From contig NZ_JAUSRE010000006.1 of the NCBI RefSeq assembly GCF_030811655.1, positions 62,001-126,000 of the forward strand: a stretch of 64,000 nt of DNA, in the 5' to 3' direction. Below are positions 53,045 through 61,804 of the stretch, one piece after another. Position numbers and translations under genes: made by a program. Source of the DNA: Pseudarthrobacter enclensis. GTDB taxonomy: Bacteria; Actinomycetota; Actinomycetes; Actinomycetales; Micrococcaceae. The notes below the pieces were generated by a model. It ran no database searches. It saw nothing but the letters and a program-made list of their open reading frames with translations, and was not told the origin of the DNA. The first letter of the stretch is position 1. Each line of letters begins with the position of its first letter.

Positions 53045-53992
53045 ATGGCGGTACCGGACCAGAGAGAAGATGGGGTCAACCCTGAGGAGTTCGGGTCGGC
53101 CCGTGTTGACGCCGCTGCGCTGCTGGATGCTGATCTGGGCGACGTCGACTGGTTCGTTCCCCCGGCTGGAGCTGTCCTCCGCACCCTCGACGTTCCCAGC
53201 GGCAAGCTGGCCGCCATGGCCCTGGGAAACCCTGATGATCCTTCTGTTGTGCTGGTGCCCGGCGCCACCGGCTCCAAAGAGGACTTTTCACTCATGATGC
53301 CGGAGCTCGCCAGCGCCGGCTACTTTACCCTCTCCTACGACCTGGCAGGCCAGTACCAGTCGGCGGCAGCAGGCCCGGAGAACCTTGTGCCGCCCCGGAA
53401 GCATTACGACTACCGGCTCTTCGTAGACGACTTCGTTGCGGTGCTGGAGAGCACCAATACCCCTGCCCATGTTGTGGCCTATTCCTTCGCGGGGATCGTC
53501 GCCCAGCTCGCTTATGTGGAGCGCCCCGAACTTTTCAGGTCCCTTACCCTGCTCAGCTGCCCGCCTGAGACGGGCCAGAGCTTCAGGGGCGTCAGCCGCA
53601 TCGGCGGGTTCAGCACGTGGGTCAATGGGCGGGCCGGTGCGGCCCTGCTGATCTGGGGCATCCGCAGCGGCAGGGCGGTCCACGTTCCTCCTCGACGGCA
53701 GAAGTTTGTGGATTCCCGTTTCCGCTTCACCCGCCGCGACTCGGTCCGGGACATCTACACACTCATGCAGAACGTTCCGGATGTCCGGCAGCGGCTGGCC
53801 GAGGCTTCCCTTCCCAAGTTCGTGGCGGTAGGCGAACACGACCTGTGGCCGCTCCAGCTCCACCGCCTGTTTGCCCAGGCCATCCGCGCCAGGATCGGTG
53901 TCTACCGGGGCGGGCACAGCCCCTGTGAAACGTCGCCGCACCAGCTCAGCCGCGACCTGCTGGCCCTTTATGCCAAGGCGGACGAGGGGTGA
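53045..53992 (+). CDS. Alpha/beta hydrolase fold protein with non-canonical nucleophile elbow
   Basis: A 315-residue protein. LVPGATGSKEDFSLMMPELASAG and SYDLAGQ are typical of the fold. The nucleophile elbow is AYSFAG rather than GxSxG. C-terminal GEHDLWPLQ and GGHSPCETSP supply the acid and His. Immediately follows the esterase gene (gap under 30 bases), so probably co-transcribed. Start could be GTG 53018 instead of ATG 53045. Confidence 0.8.
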   Translation: MAVPDQREDGVNPEEFGSARVDAAALLDADLGDVDWFVPPAGAVLRTLDVPSGKLAAMALGNPDDPSVVLVPGATGSKEDFSLMMPELASAGYFTLSYDLAGQYQSAAAGPENLVPPRKHYDYRLFVDDFVAVLESTNTPAHVVAYSFAGIVAQLAYVERPELFRSLTLLSCPPETGQSFRGVSRIGGFSTWVNGRAGAALLIWGIRSGRAVHVPPRRQKFVDSRFRFTRRDSVRDIYTLMQNVPDVRQRLAEASLPKFVAVGEHDLWPLQLHRLFAQAIRARIGVYRGGHSPCETSPHQLSRDLLALYAKADEG

Positions 53993-54749
53993 TCCCCGCC
54001 TGCCGGTGACCATGCCGGCGGCGGGAGCGCTCCAGCCGCCGACGCAGCGGATGCTGGTACCGGAACTCGACGCGGAAAGTTTCGACGGACAGGACCATCC
54101 GTTTGCGGAACGCTGCCCACGTGGCAAACGGACGGGCGGATACGCCCACCTTCAATGTGGGATCGTAAATGACATCCGTGTCCGGGGGCAGCCGGTAGGA
54201 GATGTCCAGGTCGTCATGGACCATGGCGTTGTCCCGGACCACCGTGGTTTGGATGGCCGCCCAGACCTCACGCCGAAGCGCAAAGTTGGATCCGTAGACG
54301 GGGGGGTGGCCCAGCATGAAGCGGATGACCCCGAAGTAGCCGCCCCGGAGCAGCAGCAGCCCCACCAGGCGGACCAGGACGTTGCTCCCATAGAATTCCC
54401 CGGGGCCCGTGACGGCGGTCAGGGGCGGTGAGGCATCCAGGGTCCGCCCAATGCGCTCCAGCCAGTCCCGGGGCGGCCGCGAGTCAGTGTCCATCCTGGC
54501 GATGATGGATCCGGCTGCGGCATCAAACCCGGCAGCCGCCGTCGCCGGTATGCCGGGCAGGTCCACCGGCAACCGCCTCACCCCGGCGGCTGCGCAGACG
54601 GCGGCTGTGTCATCGCTGCTGGAGTTGTCCACCACGATGATCTCGTCTGCAGGCCTGGTCTGCACGGACAGCAGGGCCAGGCACGTCTCCAGCTGGGCGG
54701 CGTCATTCCGTGCGGGAATGACCACCGACATCAAAGTGGCGGCATCCAT
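53946..54749 (-). CDS. Family 2 glycosyltransferase
   Basis: A 267-residue GT-A fold enzyme (SVVIPARNDAAQLETCLALL, VDNSSSDDTAAV, ARMDTDSRPPRDW with the DxD, HPPVYGSNFALRREVW and AMVHDDLDISYRL). Uses a nucleotide sugar; acceptor unknown. No multi-span membrane domain. The C-terminus overlaps the convergent hydrolase gene by 47 bases. ATG 54749 or internal ATG 54731; neither has a strong ribosome site. Confidence 0.85.
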   Translation of the reverse strand: MDAATLMSVVIPARNDAAQLETCLALLSVQTRPADEIIVVDNSSSDDTAAVCAAAGVRRLPVDLPGIPATAAAGFDAAAGSIIARMDTDSRPPRDWLERIGRTLDASPPLTAVTGPGEFYGSNVLVRLVGLLLLRGGYFGVIRFMLGHPPVYGSNFALRREVWAAIQTTVVRDNAMVHDDLDISYRLPPDTDVIYDPTLKVGVSARPFATWAAFRKRMVLSVETFRVEFRYQHPLRRRLERSRRRHGHRQAGITPRPPWHKGPAGRG

Positions 54750-54956
54750 ACCGCGCAGCCTACCGGCCCTTGGCCCGGTCCGGGCGGAAGGCCGGCTGTG
54801 GTGGGGGAAAACCGGCGGTAGCGTGAACGGACCCGGCTGATGAGCCTGGTCAAGCTGTTGTTGGTCCGCTCGAGCTGCCACTGGCTCGTCCTGCTCATCA
54901 CTGGAGCAACGGGCTCCCTGAGCTTTGGCGGAGTGCAGTGCAGTAGCTTAGACGGC

Positions 54957-55442
54957 ATGAGCGAGTCGTCACATGCGGAGCCGGAAGGGTCGAAGAAGGG
55001 GGCGGTCGCGTTCGGCGCGGTGGCCCTGTTGTGTGTTGTGGGCGGCGGCCTCGTTGCGGCAGTAACCAGCCCGCTGCATCTGGAGCATGGATCCTGGACA
55101 GCAGCGTACCTTGTGTTGGTCGGTGGAGTGGCACAAGGCGCCCTGGGCATAAGCCAATACTTCCTGGCGCCACGACGCTTCGTGGACCGGAAGGCCGTTG
55201 CGGAGCTGGTGGCGTGGAACAGCGCATCCGCGGCTGTGATCGGCGGGACTTTGGCCGGCAACCCCTGGGTTGTTGATGCCGGCGGTGCGCTGCTGGTTGC
55301 AGCGCTCGTAATGATGTTTCAGACTGTTGGCCGCCCCGGCCCAAAACAGGATTGGGCTCTTTGGGGTTACCGGGTCCTGGTGGCTGTGGTGGCCGTCAGC
55401 ATTCCCGTGGGACTGGTGCTGGCCCACCTGCGTGCTGCCTGA
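54957..55442 (+). CDS. Hypothetical integral membrane protein (161 aa)
   Basis: Four to five hydrophobic helices (AVAFGAVALLCVVGGGLVA, AYLVLVGGVAQGALGISQYF, GGALLVAALVMMFQTV, YRVLVAVVAVSIPVGLVLA) after a charged N-terminus. No family recognised. The ATG at 54957 is preferred; a longer start at 54840 has no ribosome site and would add a Cys-rich segment of doubtful coding quality. Confidence 0.7.
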   Translation: MSESSHAEPEGSKKGAVAFGAVALLCVVGGGLVAAVTSPLHLEHGSWTAAYLVLVGGVAQGALGISQYFLAPRRFVDRKAVAELVAWNSASAAVIGGTLAGNPWVVDAGGALLVAALVMMFQTVGRPGPKQDWALWGYRVLVAVVAVSIPVGLVLAHLRAA

Positions 55443-55502
55443 GTTTTGCGGTGCGGGCACGGCGGACGGTGCCCTGAGGCTCGTCCTGCCTAAAATACTG
55501 AC

Positions 55503-56057
55503 ATGCCTACACTTGTTCACGAGTTTGCTTGGCCGGACCGCGTCGTCATTGGCACCATCGGTATTCCCGGGGCGCGCACGTTCTACTTGCAGGTGCGCGC
55601 AGGGACGCAGCTCGTGAGCATAGCTCTCGAGAAGCAGCAATCGGCTCTGCTCGCCGACAAAATAGACGACATTCTCGACCAGCTCATCGCCCTTGAGGGC
55701 AACCCCTTCAGCGTTCCCACCGGTACACCCATCGAATTGGTCGACAACGATCCGCTTGAAGACGTGCAGGAACAGTTTCGGACCGGTGCAATGAGCCTGG
55801 GCTGGGACCCGACGACGGCGCAGGTGGTCATTGAGGCATACCCGCTCACCGAGGTCGAGGCTGACACCGATGACGATCCCCTTGACCAGGACAACGATGA
55901 GGTACCCGAAATGCTTTTGGTGCGGATGCCGGTGGGCACTGCCCGGGCATTCACCAAGCGCACGCGCGAGGTGGTGGGCGCCGGGCGGCCCCTGTGCCCG
56001 CTCTGCGGATACCCCATGGACGCCGACGGACACGTCTGCGCTGCTCCCGAGGTGTGA
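55503..56057 (+). CDS. DUF3090 family protein
   Basis: A 184-residue protein recognised by HEFAWPDRVVIGTIGIPGARTFYLQVRAG, VSIALEKQQSALLADKIDD and the C-terminal zinc ribbon CPLCGYPMDADGHVC. Widespread in Actinobacteria, often near histidine phosphatase and SCO1664-like genes (not present here); function unknown. ATG 55503; a TAAAAT -10-like hexamer lies close upstream. Confidence 0.92.
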   Translation: MPTLVHEFAWPDRVVIGTIGIPGARTFYLQVRAGTQLVSIALEKQQSALLADKIDDILDQLIALEGNPFSVPTGTPIELVDNDPLEDVQEQFRTGAMSLGWDPTTAQVVIEAYPLTEVEADTDDDPLDQDNDEVPEMLLVRMPVGTARAFTKRTREVVGAGRPLCPLCGYPMDADGHVCAAPEV

Positions 56058-56366
56058 TGCTGCCTCCCGACCCGGCTTCCGCCGGGCCGGGACTCCCGGT
56101 GGGCCCAAGCCGCGGGGCAGTCTTGATCCAATTTTGCGGCGAACGTGGGCCGGCATTTGGGAACGGGACCTACCTTGGAGGCAAGATCCTGCCGCTGGGG
56201 CAGGGGCTTACCAATGAGGACAGGGCCGGCGGCCACCGCATCCGGAAGAGTATGGATGCCGCCCCCCAAACCGCCGCCGACCCGTCCTCCTGTACCAGGC
56301 AGATCGCCCCTGCTTCCAGCACAGCTACTGGTTGCTTCGAAGCGCGGGCATGGCGACCATGGAAAC
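56058..56366. other. Gene-free stretch before the lipoprotein gene
   Basis: About 309 bases with open frames on both strands but no ribosome site, known motif or clear hairpin. Probably leader and promoter of the lipoprotein gene. Nothing further seen. Confidence 0.4.
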
Positions 56367-56954
56367 GTGGGTACGAAAGGCATCCGGCGTCTCGGCGTTC
56401 TTTTGTGCCTGCTGTTCCCCCTCACGGGAACAGCAGGTTGCTCCTATGACTACCCGGACGCAGAGCAAACTGCCCCGCCCACACCTAACGCGACGGCCGG
56501 AACGGAACCGCAACGGGTCACCGTATCCGCTGCAGCACCTGATGATCCTTCGGTGCTTGAGCGCGGCCGGCGGAACTATCAGGACCTGAATGAGCTACTG
56601 ACGTCAGTGCCCGGTCCGGTCCTCCTCTTTCAAGAGGGCCCGCTGGACGGTCCTGCCAAAGGCTTTGGCACGAAAGAACAGGTTTCCGTGGCGGGTCGAT
56701 ACACGGTTACTGCCGCCTGCGTAGGTGCTCCCAACGCCACCATCTTCATACGGCAGGAGAATCCGAAGGTCACGCTCTGGCCGGTCGAGGTCATGGTGGA
56801 CTGCCCCGGGTCCGCATCGGAGGTCATCACGCTTCAGCAGGGCTATGTTTCGGCACACCTCTCCTTGCCAGCCATTGGCGATACTCCCTGGACGGGAGCC
56901 GTGGGCGGAGTGCGGGTAACCGGTGACCAGGCATGGGCGGGTACGCCGGGTTGA
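56367..56954 (+). CDS. Putative lipoprotein
   Basis: A 195-residue secreted protein with a lipoprotein signal: RRLGVLLCLLFPLTGTAGC, lipobox ending at the Cys (TAGC), followed by a Pro/Thr/Ala linker (EQTAPPTPNATAGTEPQ) and a folded beta-rich domain (GRYTVTAACVGAPNATIFIRQE). No known family. GTG 56367 chosen because it precedes the signal peptide; a longer in-frame start at 56145 lacks coding character. Confidence 0.7.
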   Translation: MGTKGIRRLGVLLCLLFPLTGTAGCSYDYPDAEQTAPPTPNATAGTEPQRVTVSAAAPDDPSVLERGRRNYQDLNELLTSVPGPVLLFQEGPLDGPAKGFGTKEQVSVAGRYTVTAACVGAPNATIFIRQENPKVTLWPVEVMVDCPGSASEVITLQQGYVSAHLSLPAIGDTPWTGAVGGVRVTGDQAWAGTPG

Positions 56955-57014
56955 ACGTTTCTCGAAGACCTTGGGTGTACCGGACCTCGTTTGCCTGCGG
57001 CTTGATGGTGAGGG

Positions 57015-57560
57015 CTATGGGGAAGCCGAGCCCACGGCATGCTGGATCTGTTGGAGCGTGTCCCGCCGTGCCGCGATTTCAATGACGCCACTGTCCGAGT
57101 CCATAATGATGATCCAGAAATCCAGCGGCACGTCCTGTTGATGGTCATGGCGGTTGGCCTTCCGCGCCGGGACGCCGGTGGCCCCCAGCCCGGTAAAAGC
57201 CCTGCTGCGGCCGCTGGGTATCAAACTACGTTCCGTGGTCGGCTGGAAATCGATGCGGGCCGGCCCGGCGCTGGCGATCCCCATCTGCCAGATGCTGCCC
57301 AACGAGCCTGGCGGTGAGTCGCGGAACCGCAGGAAGATGACAGGCTTGCCGCTCCCATTCAGCGTGGGGCCTGCCGCCGGAAACTGGCTGGTCATAAAAA
57401 ACAGGCCACCACCGATCAACAACGCGTAGAAGACCGCATTGGAGATTGCGTCGTCGGGACTGGCCCCGGCGAAGAAACCCGCCGCCAAAATGACGGCGCA
57501 GGCAAGGACGCCCACCAAAACGGCACGGAGCGCAGGATGCATCCCGCCCCACTTCCTCAT
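57015..57560 (-). CDS. Hypothetical membrane protein (181 aa)
   Basis: Two N-terminal membrane helices (LRAVLVGVLACAVILAAGFFAG and NAVFYALLIGGGLFFM), then a soluble domain of about 120 residues (PVIFLRFRDSPPGSLGSIWQMG, DFWIIIMDSDSGVIEI). No family recognised. ATG 57560 preceded by AGGAT at suitable distance; ATG 57542 is an alternative. Converges with the lipoprotein gene. Confidence 0.7.
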   Translation of the reverse strand: MRKWGGMHPALRAVLVGVLACAVILAAGFFAGASPDDAISNAVFYALLIGGGLFFMTSQFPAAGPTLNGSGKPVIFLRFRDSPPGSLGSIWQMGIASAGPARIDFQPTTERSLIPSGRSRAFTGLGATGVPARKANRHDHQQDVPLDFWIIIMDSDSGVIEIAARRDTLQQIQHAVGSASP

Positions 57561-57699
57561 GGCGCCATCCTAGGCACGGACCCTTCCCTCCGCTACGTCC
57601 TGTCCGTATGCAGCGCCGCGGCCTTCCATCCCTGGCAGCGTTCGCGTTCTCCCTGCGAAACTATGGGGACAGGGACCTGACCCGACGGCCCCGGGGAAA

Positions 57700-58650
57700 T
57701 CAGCTCAGGACCTTGGCCACGGCAGACGTAATGTCGTGAATCATCGCGGTCCGCTGCGGGACATCCGTGAGGTCATCGCTTTTGGTGTAAATCACCAGGA
57801 CCACACTATGGGTAGGAGTGGTCAGGATCGCGGCGTCATGCAGTTCACCATCGAGCAGCCCGTATTTGTGGTACACAGTCACCCCTGCGGGCAGGGCCGC
57901 CGGGATCAGATCCTCGTTGTTGGTGTTCTGCATATAGGAGAGCAGCTGTTGCGTATGTTCCGGGTTGAGCAGCTTCCCGTCGTAGAGGTCGCCCAGAATT
58001 TGTGCCATGCCGGCGGTGGCAAGGGTGTTGCCCGCCGAATCGTAGGTCACGCCGATAGCCGCTGCATCCGCTTCAAGAGTGGCATTGCCCACGGCGTTCG
58101 CCAGCAGCGTCCAGGAATCATTGTCGCTGTCCTGGATCATCTCCCGCAGCTGGAAACCGGACGTGTAATCACCCATCGGATCGTCGAGGGATGCCTGTCC
58201 TGCCTCCACCATCTCGTAATAAGCCACAGCCGTCAGAACCTTGGCGGTGCTTGCGGCTTCGAAAGGAGCTTCAACGCCGTACTGCTTCAGGGCACCGGTG
58301 TTCAGATCGAGGAGGGCAACCCCAACCTGATACTGGCTGTTGGCCTGGATGACAGCGTTAATGCTTGCGTCCGGGGTTTCATCACCCGCCACCGGGGCAG
58401 CGGTGCTGGAAGCGTTGGCCCCGGAACCGGCGGTACTTTTATTCCGGCCCGGGGCACTACCGGCAGATGCCCCCGCGCCCCCTGTGTTTCTGCTGCCGAC
58501 TGCCGCGCCCGCCTTGACTGCCGCTCCCGGCTGAGGGACGAGCTGGAGCAGGAAAATGACCACAGTGGCCAGGGCGGCGGCGAGGATCAGAGCTCTGGCA
58601 CGGCGGTAGGAGCGGGTCCGGTGGCGGGTAGGATTCACGATCGAGAACAT
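57700..58650 (-). CDS. Class A beta-lactamase-like serine hydrolase
   Basis: A 316-residue protein: N-terminal membrane anchor (ARALILAAALATVVIFLLQLV), Ala/Gly/Ser-rich linker, then a serine-hydrolase domain with ASTAKVLTAVAYYEM (SxxK, here [12 protein letters not shown]), DSDNDSW (SDN motif) and HKYGLLDGELHDAA (KYG in place of KTG). Ser/SxxK enzymes of this type include beta-lactamases and DD-peptidases; KYG makes classical lactamase activity less certain. ATG 58650, weak ribosome site. Confidence 0.8.
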   Translation of the reverse strand: MFSIVNPTRHRTRSYRRARALILAAALATVVIFLLQLVPQPGAAVKAGAAVGSRNTGGAGASAGSAPGRNKSTAGSGANASSTAAPVAGDETPDASINAVIQANSQYQVGVALLDLNTGALKQYGVEAPFEAASTAKVLTAVAYYEMVEAGQASLDDPMGDYTSGFQLREMIQDSDNDSWTLLANAVGNATLEADAAAIGVTYDSAGNTLATAGMAQILGDLYDGKLLNPEHTQQLLSYMQNTNNEDLIPAALPAGVTVYHKYGLLDGELHDAAILTTPTHSVVLVIYTKSDDLTDVPQRTAMIHDITSAVAKVLS

Positions 58651-58908
58651 AACAAGGGCTGCTATGAATCCACTGTGAACAGCCGCTTGACACGCCACCG
58701 GAACACCGCGGGTCCCGTCAGCGGCAATCATGCCGCCTTGACCGCGAGGACGCCCTTGAGTGCTGTGGCATTGGTTACGTTCCCGCTGCGGTTGGCCGGA
58801 ACTCCCAGGTACGCATGGAACCCTTAGGGTGAAGCGCGACGCAGCCGGCGTACCTGACAGCAGGCCGGCCGCCCCGCCTGAAACCGTGCACAGACATAAC
58901 CGGGAACC

Positions 58909-59760
58909 ATGAATAAGAACGTCACATCCGAAGCAACCGCCGTGAACGCCCCCAAGACGAAGCGTGGCCTTGATTTGAGCCCAATCCAAGTTATTGCGGG
59001 TGGGGGTGCGGCCGCCGTAGCGTCCGTCATCGGCGGCCAGCTCGGGCTTGGCGGGACAGTGGTTGGGGCTTTCATCCTCAGCGTCGTGTCCGCCGTTGCA
59101 GTCCCCCTGTTCCGCGCCTCCCTGGAGAAGAGTCACGAGCAGCTCAAACGCGTTGTGCCCCGCCGCGGCCCGGAGGAAACCAAGGCCAGTCCGCAAATGG
59201 CCGCAGACACTGCCGGCATCATCCGGGCAAACTCCAGCAAAGTGTCCGCAAGCCCCCTGCCCGGGGAAGGGAATGAAGCTGCTCCAGGTACCCAACAACG
59301 CCGGTCCGTGACCAACCGGGCCCGAATGGCAGCCGCAGGAACAGCAGCCATCTTCGCCATCTTCGTGGTCGGCCTGGGATCCGTTCTCGGCGTTCAGGCG
59401 GCAACCGGCATGAGCCTCTCGAGCGGCACCGCCGCCCTTCAAACGGGCATCTCGCAAGTGGCCTCGAATGGGGCGAACACCCGCTCCACCCCGGTGCCGG
59501 GCGCGCAGCCCAGCTCCAAGGCCGCCGACGCCGGCACCACTCCGACTCCGGAGTCCACCAGCCCCGTTACAGCCTCAGCCACTCCCACGAGCAAGGCCAG
59601 CCCGAAACAGACAACCCCTGCAGGCACAGCGTTATCGCAGCCCTCAGTTGGTCCAACCCAGGCCGCCCCTTCGCCCACCGCAAGCAGCGCCGCTTACGGA
59701 AGCGATATACCGGCAGGCCCCGGCCTCACGACGGCGAGCGCCGGCGGTGCTGCCAAGTAA
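58909..59760 (+). CDS. Hypothetical membrane protein with long Thr/Ser/Pro/Ala tail
   Basis: A 283-residue protein. Two glycine-rich helices near the N-terminus (VIAGGGAAAVASVIGGQLGL and VVGAFILSVVSAVAVPLF), another helix at about 145-170 (AGTAAIFAIFVVGLGSVLGV) and a low-complexity C-terminal third rich in T/S/P/A (TPTPESTSPVTASATPTSKA), likely surface-exposed. No family known. ATG 58909 with weak ribosome site. Confidence 0.72.
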   Translation: MNKNVTSEATAVNAPKTKRGLDLSPIQVIAGGGAAAVASVIGGQLGLGGTVVGAFILSVVSAVAVPLFRASLEKSHEQLKRVVPRRGPEETKASPQMAADTAGIIRANSSKVSASPLPGEGNEAAPGTQQRRSVTNRARMAAAGTAAIFAIFVVGLGSVLGVQAATGMSLSSGTAALQTGISQVASNGANTRSTPVPGAQPSSKAADAGTTPTPESTSPVTASATPTSKASPKQTTPAGTALSQPSVGPTQAAPSPTASSAAYGSDIPAGPGLTTASAGGAAK

Positions 59761-59972
59761 GCCAGTCTGCCATGCCGGCGGCACCAATACCTGTGTGAGG
59801 GCTTGCGCACCTGCTGGTTCGCTCTTGGGGAGTTGGTACACAGTGGAGCAACTTCAGGGAGGGGCTGCTTTGGCGACGCCCGAAGGATCAGTGCAGAATT
59901 CAGCTGCGGACGCCGCAGGTCCCCGGCCCCCGGATAATGTCGGCTGCCCATCGGGCTGCATCGTGCAACGAT

Positions 59973-60000
59973 AAGGCCCAGCGGGTGAGCGCCGGGCCTT
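59973..60000. terminator. Hairpin terminator between convergent genes
   Basis: Arms AAGGCCCAGCG and CGCCGGGCCTT pair with one mismatch and enclose a six-base loop. It lies between the membrane-protein gene ending at 59760 and the secreted-protein gene ending at 60023. Confidence 0.65.
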
Positions 60001-60022
60001 CTCGAAATACCTTCCCTTACCG

Positions 60023-60532
60023 TTAGCGGACTACGCGGGTTCCCCCACTGAAGGTGCCGCTGATGGCCAGGGATGCCCCGCTGGTATTGTCAGTGACAAC
60101 CACATTGGTGTAGGACCATGCGGTCAGTGTGGCGGTCTGGCCTGACGGGCAATCCAGGACAGTGGCAGGCGCCGCAGGGGTCAGTGTCAGCGACCCGACG
60201 ATGTTGCCGTTCTTGTCCGCCGTGAAATATCCGCTCGCGTACACGGGGACGTCGGTGACTGTCTTCTTGATGTCGGACGGGTTGTGCCCTGCCTTATTGA
60301 GACACTGGTAGGTCCCACTGAAGTCGGCTGAGGCAGTAACGTACTCCGAAGCCCCAGAAGGCAAGCCGGTCTCCTTGAAGGAAACGACGAGGCTTGAGCC
60401 GGATAAGGACGCGCTGGTCGCGTTCTTAATGAAGTGCGGGTTGCCGTTGGGTGGTGCGGCCTGGGCCGGGGCACCGAAGAGGAGGATTGCCGTAAAGACG
60501 GCGGCGAGAATCGCCAGAATGCGCTTGAACAA
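60023..60532 (-). CDS. Secreted protein of unknown function
   Basis: A 169-residue exported protein: signal peptide LFKRILAILAAVFTAILLFGAPAQAA, then a beta-rich domain with NPHFIKNATSASLSGSSLVV, two cysteines (YQCLNKAG and VLDCPSGQ) that could form a disulfide, and a C-terminal SGASLAISGTFSGG. No family recognised. The TTG at 60532 is supported by AGGAG at 6 bases, better than the ATG at 60619. Confidence 0.75.
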   Translation of the reverse strand: MFKRILAILAAVFTAILLFGAPAQAAPPNGNPHFIKNATSASLSGSSLVVSFKETGLPSGASEYVTASADFSGTYQCLNKAGHNPSDIKKTVTDVPVYASGYFTADKNGNIVGSLTLTPAAPATVLDCPSGQTATLTAWSYTNVVVTDNTSGASLAISGTFSGGTRVVR

Positions 60533-60931
60533 GGTTGTCTCCTGAATAGGACACGAGGTGAAGCAAAATCGCCGACAGATTGCGGCGCTGAGGGGAGGGC
60601 TCCCAGCCAGTCCCTGCATCTTGGGGCAACCCGCTAAGCGGAGGCTCCCGTACTCTCCAACCTACGCCCGTGCCGGGCTGTTGGGGTCAGCGCGCCCTAC
60701 CCTATCTTGGCAAAGAGCCCCTTCCTACAGGTCAACCGTCCGCGGCTTCGACCTCGGGAACCGGAATCGACGCAATCCGCTTCGCCGTCCCACGAGATCA
60801 CCTGAATGAACAGCGCCTCCCACAAGGAGGACAAGCGGGCAGCCATTAACTATCCTGCCTGCAGGAATTCAGGCGCTGACCGCACGGAGTTTCGCCCGCC
60901 CATGCCCGTCCTCCAGTCCTAGACTTTCGCC
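60533..60931. other. Gene-free stretch
   Basis: About 399 bases with no convincing gene. It should hold the promoter of the secreted protein gene. Two imperfect GC-rich inverted repeats are visible, but no known motif. Confidence 0.4.
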
Positions 60932-61105
60932 ATGCACCCCTTAGTGGCAATCAGCTTGGTGTTCCTCACCGGGCTTGCCTGGATGGGCACCATCCTGACC
61001 CTTTTGGTGTCCCTGACGACAGCCCGACGGGGGCGCGGACGCAAGCTGCAGGAACCGTCCAGGACGGGGAGATCCGATTCCGGCTTGGATGAGAACGGCG
61101 CCTAG
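60932..61105 (+). CDS. Candidate small membrane protein (57 aa)
   Basis: A short frame beginning MHPLVAISLVFLTGLAWMG, with one strongly hydrophobic segment (residues 4-28) and a basic tail (ARRGRGRKLQEPSRTGRSD). No strong ribosome site. It ends by overlapping the convergent STAS-like gene by 4 bases. Real gene status uncertain. Confidence 0.4.
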   Translation: MHPLVAISLVFLTGLAWMGTILTLLVSLTTARRGRGRKLQEPSRTGRSDSGLDENGA

Positions 61106-61500
61106 TGGTTGTTGCCCGGCTCCGTATCCGACTCCCCCGAGGCCTCCAGCAGCCACGCCAGCGCGCTGTCCGCAGATGTGAAGTATCTGATCGGGAACCC
61201 GGCTGGCACTAGGGGCAAGCGGAACATGGCAACCGCCCGATCAACAGGAGAGGAACCCAAAAGCGCCATGCGAGAAACGCTGGACGAGTCGGGGAAGACT
61301 TTTCGAGCGGCCGCGGAATGGGTCACTCCCTGAATGTCGACCAACATCGGCAACCTGGCGCCATGGCCCAGAGTGGCGATGGCCTCCAGGGCGGCCGTGG
61401 CTACGTCGATGCCTATGCATGCCCCTCGCTTCCAGCGCAAGCGAAGGACTCCACCTGACAACTCCAACGTGCCTTTGCCTTTGATGTCCACTTTGCTCAT
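61102..61500 (-). CDS. STAS/SpoIIAA-like domain protein
   Basis: A 132-residue protein resembling the STAS/DUF7793-type fold: GTLELSGGVLRLRWKRGACIGIDVATAALEAI, LPMLVDIQGVTHSAAARKVF, VSRMALLGSSPVDRAVAMF and FTSADSALAWL at the end. Such proteins are often anti-anti-sigma-like or phospholipid-binding; function here unknown. ATG 61500 with AGGGG nearby. Confidence 0.75.
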   Translation of the reverse strand: MSKVDIKGKGTLELSGGVLRLRWKRGACIGIDVATAALEAIATLGHGARLPMLVDIQGVTHSAAARKVFPDSSSVSRMALLGSSPVDRAVAMFRLPLVPAGFPIRYFTSADSALAWLLEASGESDTEPGNNH

Positions 61501-61804
61501 GCCGTCCCCTGCCCTTGGCTCCCGACCCATTATCGACCGTAGCCCTTTGGCGCACTTAGGTCGACGTCGCACACCAGCCGCATCCCTGTGCGAGCACCAG
61601 CGGATCACCACCAGCCAGCATGTAGATTGCCACGCATCTTGGTTCTCGGAACCAACGCGCGAACTGCGTCACGGTGCGGGTTAGGTCGCGCCGCAGCGGT
61701 TCAGCTCTGTGATCGAAGCTGGTCCCTTCCGGTCGCAGCCGTCGAAATGCGGACGGGACTTCCGCGCTTGGCGTTCGAGTTGCCGCTGGTGGAGGTTGAT
61801 CGGC
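61501..61804. other. Gene-free stretch
   Basis: About 304 bases between two minus-strand genes, with no convincing gene, motif or hairpin. Base composition is slightly less GC-rich than the flanks. Confidence 0.4.

Noticed and set aside
54770..54790. GGCCCTTGGCCCGGTCC as another DosR-like box
   Set aside because: Lacks the GGAC/GTCC half-sites and the A/T centre, and lies outside the island near a glycosyltransferase gene.
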